Assembly: GCF_039530225.1 (NCBI RefSeq)
Contig: NZ_BAAAOH010000001.1
Location: 2,666,001 to 2,730,000 of the forward strand
Length of the DNA stretch: 64,000 nucleotides
Direction: 5' to 3'
Origin: Microbacterium pumilum
GTDB lineage: Bacteria; Actinomycetota; Actinomycetes; Actinomycetales; Microbacteriaceae
Part shown: positions 60,635-64,000 of the stretch, piece after piece
Layout of the letters: each line of letters starts with the position of its first letter
Position numbering within the stretch: position 1 is the first letter of the stretch
The notes under the pieces: model-generated
What the model was told of the DNA's origin: nothing
The model's database searches: none
What the model saw: only the letters and a program-made list of their open reading frames with translations
Program-made: the position numbers and the translations under genes

Positions 60635-61333
60635 TCAGTGTCTGTGCGCAGCCCTCGACGCCGTCGCGCGCAGGGCGGTGATCGCGGCATCCGGATCCCC
60701 CGCGCCGAAGACCGCCGAGCCCGCGACGAACGTGTCTGCACCGGCCTCGGCCGCCTGCGCGATCGTGGACTCGCCGATTCCGCCGTCCACCTGGAGCCAG
60801 ACCGCCGACCCTCGGCGTCGGGCCTCGTCGGCGAGTCGGCGGAGCTTGGGCATCGTCTCGGGCATGAATGACTGACCGCCGAAGCCCGGCTCCACCGTCA
60901 TGACCAGAATCTGATCGACTTCGTCGAGCAGGTCGAACAGGCCCTCGACGGCGGTGGCGGGCTTGACGGCGATCCCGGCTCGCGCTCCGATCGCCCGCAG
61001 GCGCCGCGCCAGCGTCACCGGCTCGGTGGCGGCCTCGAGGTGGAATGTGACCGACGCTGCGCCGAGCTCGGCGTACTCAGGTGCCCACCTGCCGGGATCG
61101 TCGATCATGAGGTGCACGTCGAGCGGGACCGGACTCGTCGCCTGGATGCGTCCGACCATCTGGGGTCCGAATGTCAGGTTCGGCACGAAGTGGTTGTCCA
61201 TGACGTCGACGTGGACGAAGTCCGCCGTCGAGATCCGGGCGAGGTCCGCCTGCATGTTCACGAAGTCGGCGGCGAGGATGCTCGGATTGATCCGGATGCC
61301 GCCGGGGCGGCTGTTCTCGTCGAGCGGGGGCAC
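60635..61333 (-). CDS. rpe: ribulose-phosphate 3-epimerase
   Basis: Interconverts ribulose-5-phosphate and xylulose-5-phosphate in the pentose phosphate pathway. The 232-residue barrel shows INPSILAADFVNMQADLARI, DFVHVDVMDNHFVPNLTFG with catalytic Asp and metal His, VHLMIDDPGRWAP, LVMTVEPGFGGQSF and VDGGIGESTIAQAAEAGAD. The N-terminus has a ~12-residue extension. The GTG at 61333 has CATAAT on the - strand, 6 nt upstream; it shares the promoter region with glsA. Supplies ribose phosphate upstream of the his genes. Confidence 0.95.
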   Translation of the reverse strand: MPPLDENSRPGGIRINPSILAADFVNMQADLARISTADFVHVDVMDNHFVPNLTFGPQMVGRIQATSPVPLDVHLMIDDPGRWAPEYAELGAASVTFHLEAATEPVTLARRLRAIGARAGIAVKPATAVEGLFDLLDEVDQILVMTVEPGFGGQSFMPETMPKLRRLADEARRRGSAVWLQVDGGIGESTIAQAAEAGADTFVAGSAVFGAGDPDAAITALRATASRAAHRH

Positions 61334-61339
61334 GCGTCC

Positions 61340-61345
61340 ATTATG
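61340..61345 (-). promoter_or_regulatory. probable leaderless -10 box CATAAT of rpe
   Basis: On the - strand CATAAT (one mismatch from TATAAT) ends 6 nt before the GTG at 61333. It overlaps the glsA box on the other strand. Confidence 0.5.
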
Positions 61346-61347
61346 GT
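61342..61347 (+). promoter_or_regulatory. leaderless -10 box TATGGT of glsA
   Basis: TATGGT ends 6 nt before the GTG at 61354. Four of its six bases are shared with the rpe box. Confidence 0.6.
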
Positions 61348-61353
61348 CGAGCC

Positions 61354-62526
61354 GTGGACCCGATCACCGCGCTGCTGGACGACGTACTCGAAGAGATGCG
61401 CGGGCTGGAGAGCGGTGAGCCCGCCGCGTACATCCCCGAACTGGCTGACGCCGACGTCGACACGCTCGCTTTTGCGGCGGTCGGACCGCGGGGACGCGTG
61501 CGGGCCGTGGGCGACGCCGACACCGAATTCACGATCCAGTCCATATCTAAGCCGTTCGTGCTCGCTCTCGCGCTCGCCGAGCGCGGCCGCGAGTCGGTGC
61601 TTCAGAAGGTCGGCGTCGAACCGAGCGGCGAGCCGTTCAACGCGATCAGCCTCGAACCGGGCACCGGACGGCCCGCGAACCCGATGGTGAACGCCGGCGC
61701 GATCGCCACGACGGCGCTCATCGTTGGAGACGATGTCGACACCAAGACCGGCCGTATCGTCGAGATGCTCTCGGCCTTCGCGGGACGCTCGCTGTGGGTC
61801 GACGAGTCGGTGTACGCATCGGAGTCGGCCACCGGTGACCGCAATCGCGCGCTCGCGCATCTGCTCCGCTCGCACGGAGTGATCACCGGATCGGTCGACA
61901 CCGTCGTCGAGTCGTACTTCCGGCAGTGCTCGCTGGTGGTCACGGTGCGCGATCTCGCCGTGATGGCCGCGACGCTCGCATTCGGCGGCAGGAACCCCGT
62001 CACCGGAGTCCGCGTCGTCGAAGAGGCGGTCGCTCGCGACGTGCTCTCGATCATGACAAGTTGCGGCATGTACGACTTCTCGGGCGAGTGGCTGCTGCGC
62101 GTCGGGCTTCCCGCCAAGAGCGGGGTGAGCGGAGGACTGCTGGCGGTGGCGCCCTCGCAGTTCGGCGTAGCGGCGTTCAGCCCGCGATTGGACCAGCACG
62201 GCAACAGCGTGCGCGGGATCGCCGTCGTCGAGACTTTCGCCGAGCGATTCGGGATGCATCTGCTCGAGCCGCACGAGAGCGTCGCGGTACCGGCGGTGCG
62301 GGTGGAGACGACGGAGTCGGGTCGGGTGCTGCATCTGGGTGGTGAGCTCGGATTCGCGGGCTCGGAGCGCGTCGTCGCGGTGCTCAGGGAACTCGCCGAA
62401 GCCCTGCCCACCGAGGCGGTCGTGACAGTGGACGCGCGAGAGCTGGCGCGCGCTCATCCCGCCGCGATGATCGCGCTCAGAGCGGAGTTCGAGACGATGC
62501 CCTCGCGGTTCCGCCTGCAGGAGTGA
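61354..62526 (+). CDS. glsA: glutaminase A with C-terminal STAS domain
   Basis: Hydrolyses glutamine to glutamate and ammonia. The serine-hydrolase-like glutaminase domain (~1-300) has the catalytic SxxK pair Ser63/Lys66 (IQSISKPF), PGTGRPANPMVNAGAIA, and SCGMYDFSGEWLLRVGLPAKSG-like Tyr motif. A C-terminal STAS-like domain (~310-390; GRVLHLGGELGFAGSERVVAVL, VVTVDARELAR) is fused, as in some bacterial glutaminases; STAS domains mediate partner or nucleotide binding. The GTG is leaderless. It works opposite to gltBD on the glutamine/glutamate pool. Confidence 0.93.
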   Translation: MDPITALLDDVLEEMRGLESGEPAAYIPELADADVDTLAFAAVGPRGRVRAVGDADTEFTIQSISKPFVLALALAERGRESVLQKVGVEPSGEPFNAISLEPGTGRPANPMVNAGAIATTALIVGDDVDTKTGRIVEMLSAFAGRSLWVDESVYASESATGDRNRALAHLLRSHGVITGSVDTVVESYFRQCSLVVTVRDLAVMAATLAFGGRNPVTGVRVVEEAVARDVLSIMTSCGMYDFSGEWLLRVGLPAKSGVSGGLLAVAPSQFGVAAFSPRLDQHGNSVRGIAVVETFAERFGMHLLEPHESVAVPAVRVETTESGRVLHLGGELGFAGSERVVAVLRELAEALPTEAVVTVDARELARAHPAAMIALRAEFETMPSRFRLQE

Positions 62527-62538
62527 CGCCGGAGAATC

Positions 62539-63909
62539 TCAGACGCGACGCAGCAGCGAGATCGACATGGCGTCGGTGTTGTGTCGATGCGGCCACAGCT
62601 GCGCGCGACCCGAGCCGTCGGACTGCGGCGGCAGGGCGAGGTCGGCCGACGCGATCTCGGTGACGACGGAGCGGGCGTCGAGCTCCTCCAGCGCCTCCCC
62701 CCACTCGCGGCGCGCCTCGGCCATCACTCCGGCGGTCTCGCCGAGGTGGGGCGAACAGGTGATGTAGGCGACGATCCCGCCGGGTTTCAGGGCGCCGATC
62801 GCCGACGAGAGCAGTTCACCCTGCAGCTGCGTGAGCTCGGGGAGATCGGCGGGCGACTTGCGCCATCGGGCCTCGGGCCGCCGGCGGAGGGCGCCGAGAC
62901 CCGTGCAGGGCGCGTCCACCAGGATGCGGTCGTACGTTTCGGGTGATTCGTCCGCGCGCGCGCGTCCGTCCTGCTCCGAGACGTGAACATCGAGCGGAAC
63001 CCCGGTGAGGGCCTGTCGCACCAGCCCCGCGCGCGCGGGAGAGATCTCGTTCGCCTCGAGCTGCGCGCCGTGGTTCAGCGCCTCGGCGGCGAGCACCGCC
63101 GTCTTGCCTCCGGGGCCGGCGCAGAGATCCAGCCAGCGCTCACCCTCGGCGATCGGCATGGCCCGACTCAGGGCCAGCGCGGCGAGCTGCGACCCCTCGT
63201 CCTGTACGCGGAGTCGCCCGCCGGACTCGCGGATCGTGGCTTCGGGGTCACCGCCGCCGAGGCGGAAGCCCAGGGGCGAGTACGGCGTGCGGCGCGCGTC
63301 ATCCGGCACCTCCGCCAACCCCGGCAGCGCGATCATCGTGACGCGCGGGGCCGCGTTGTCGGCCGTAAGCAGGGCCTCGAGCTCGTCGGTGCGTCCCTCG
63401 GCGGCGAGAGCCCGCCGGAAGGCGCGCACGACCCACACCGGGTGCGAGAACAGCAGCCCGAGACGCTCGTCGTCGGACCTCGCGCTCTCGGCCACCCGGG
63501 TCATCCAGTCGCCAGGGGTGTCGCGCGACACGCGTCGGAGCACCGCATTGACGAAGCCGGCTGCCCCTCGGCCGACGGCGACCCGCGCGAGCTCGACCGA
63601 CTCGTTGACGGCTGCGTGGGATGCGACGCGTGTCGACAGCAGCTGATGGACGCCGAGGCGGAGCGCATCGAGCACGCCGGGGTCGATCTCGGATGCCGGC
63701 CGATCGGCCGCGATCGCGATCACGGCATCGTACGTGCCCTGGCGCCGCAGTGTGCCGTACGTCAGCTCGGTGGCGAGCGCGGCATCCGCGGTGTCGAGCC
63801 CGCCCCGCTCGATCGACTTCGGCAGCAGCAGGTTCGCGTAGGCGTCCGACTCGTGGACGGCGCGCAGGGTCTCGTAGGCGATGCGTCGCGAATCGCTCGC
63901 GCCGCTCAC
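62539..63909 (-). CDS. rsmB: 16S rRNA (cytosine-967-C5)-methyltransferase
   Basis: A SAM-dependent rRNA m5C methyltransferase, 456 residues. The N-terminal NusB-like RNA-binding domain (~1-140; RIAYETLRAVHESDAYANLLLP) precedes the methyltransferase with the SAM motif DLCAGPGGKTAVLA, the PC motif VDAPCTGLGALRRRPEARW and the catalytic TCS motif ITCSPHLGE. The GTG at 63909 overlaps the fmt stop (GTGA), which is its usual neighbour. The gene converges on glsA with 12 bases between stops. Confidence 0.94.
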   Translation of the reverse strand: MSGASDSRRIAYETLRAVHESDAYANLLLPKSIERGGLDTADAALATELTYGTLRRQGTYDAVIAIAADRPASEIDPGVLDALRLGVHQLLSTRVASHAAVNESVELARVAVGRGAAGFVNAVLRRVSRDTPGDWMTRVAESARSDDERLGLLFSHPVWVVRAFRRALAAEGRTDELEALLTADNAAPRVTMIALPGLAEVPDDARRTPYSPLGFRLGGGDPEATIRESGGRLRVQDEGSQLAALALSRAMPIAEGERWLDLCAGPGGKTAVLAAEALNHGAQLEANEISPARAGLVRQALTGVPLDVHVSEQDGRARADESPETYDRILVDAPCTGLGALRRRPEARWRKSPADLPELTQLQGELLSSAIGALKPGGIVAYITCSPHLGETAGVMAEARREWGEALEELDARSVVTEIASADLALPPQSDGSGRAQLWPHRHNTDAMSISLLRRV

Positions 63910-64000
63910 GATTCCGCCACCACGGTGTCGGCACGGACGCCGCGCCACCAGTCCGCGGCATTCATCGGGCCCTTGCCGGCGGGCTGGACGCGGTCGAGTG
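63906..64000 (-). CDS. fmt: methionyl-tRNA formyltransferase, C-terminal end (truncated by window)
   Basis: Only the last 31 codons are visible; the gene begins beyond the window. The residues LDRVQPAGKGPMNAADWWRG are the conserved closing motif of Fmt (PAGK-x-M-x-A-x-D/W-W-R-G), and VRADTVVAES ends the protein. Fmt formylates initiator Met-tRNA. The TGA at 63908-63906 overlaps the rsmB GTG, the typical fmt-rsmB arrangement. Confidence 0.85.
   Translation of the reverse strand, partial: LDRVQPAGKGPMNAADWWRGVRADTVVAES

Overview
The window is about 70% G+C and looks like ordinary chromosome of a high-GC actinobacterium, most likely Microbacteriaceae (Microbacterium or a close relative). The evidence is the pafB-pafC-tatA-tatC-helY block, RbpA, an ANTAR-type PdtaR regulator, HGxxPAAW, DUF6458 and DUF6510 proteins, frequent GTG starts, and many leaderless promoters in which a TANNNT box lies 6-7 nt before the start codon. 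The genus is inferred from family knowledge, not from a search. I see no rRNA operon, CRISPR array, prophage, IS element or integrase. No gene-free stretch exceeds 300 bases.

Left part (1-16.3 kb, mostly + strand): the 3' end of a helicase; a ferritin-like/VIT metal transporter; an orphan secreted protein; tRNA-Leu(GAG); an M20 hydrolase; uppP; a PAC2 protein; a HAD phosphatase coupled to trmI; an FKBP lipoprotein; pafBC; tatAC; helY; lnt. Themes are envelope lipid and lipoprotein metabolism, Tat export, DNA-damage control and RNA handling.

Middle part (16.3-45.8 kb): rbpA; an NfeD/SPFH/GDPD membrane operon; an SDR-S9 peptidase pair; a three-gene molybdopterin oxidoreductase cassette; and many short accessory units. 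The accessory units include AEC and MFS transporters, an AlkA-like glycosylase, an HxlR-controlled divergon with a perfect operator palindrome, a patatin, a ScyD/ScyE-like secreted protein, psuG-psuK, an ArsR-SRPBCC pair facing a RibD_C reductase, an SGNH hydrolase, a luciferase-like oxidoreductase, a phosphoribosyltransferase and a DUF885 protein. These are followed by polA, a thioesterase, pdtaR, tRNA-Leu(CAA), ltrA and a SHOCT protein. A tandem 16-bp repeat lies between the phosphoribosyltransferase and DUF885 genes.

Right part (45.8-64 kb, almost all - strand): a long co-oriented run rpe, hisE, hisG, hisF, hisI, Trp-associated membrane protein, HGxxPAAW protein, trpC, trpB, trpA, lgt, gltB, gltD, pyk. 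It links histidine, tryptophan and glutamate synthesis with pyruvate kinase. A glutaminase-STAS gene (+) interrupts it, and rsmB and the 3' end of fmt lie beyond.

I did not find an obviously new multi-gene system. The best leads are the leaderless promoter grammar, which fixes many start codons; closely packed divergent promoters (rpe/glsA, AEC/alkA-like, the HxlR divergon); the dispersed repeat family, one copy of which encodes a protein tail; the molybdopterin/flavin/zinc-ribbon cassette; and several enzymes with altered catalytic motifs.
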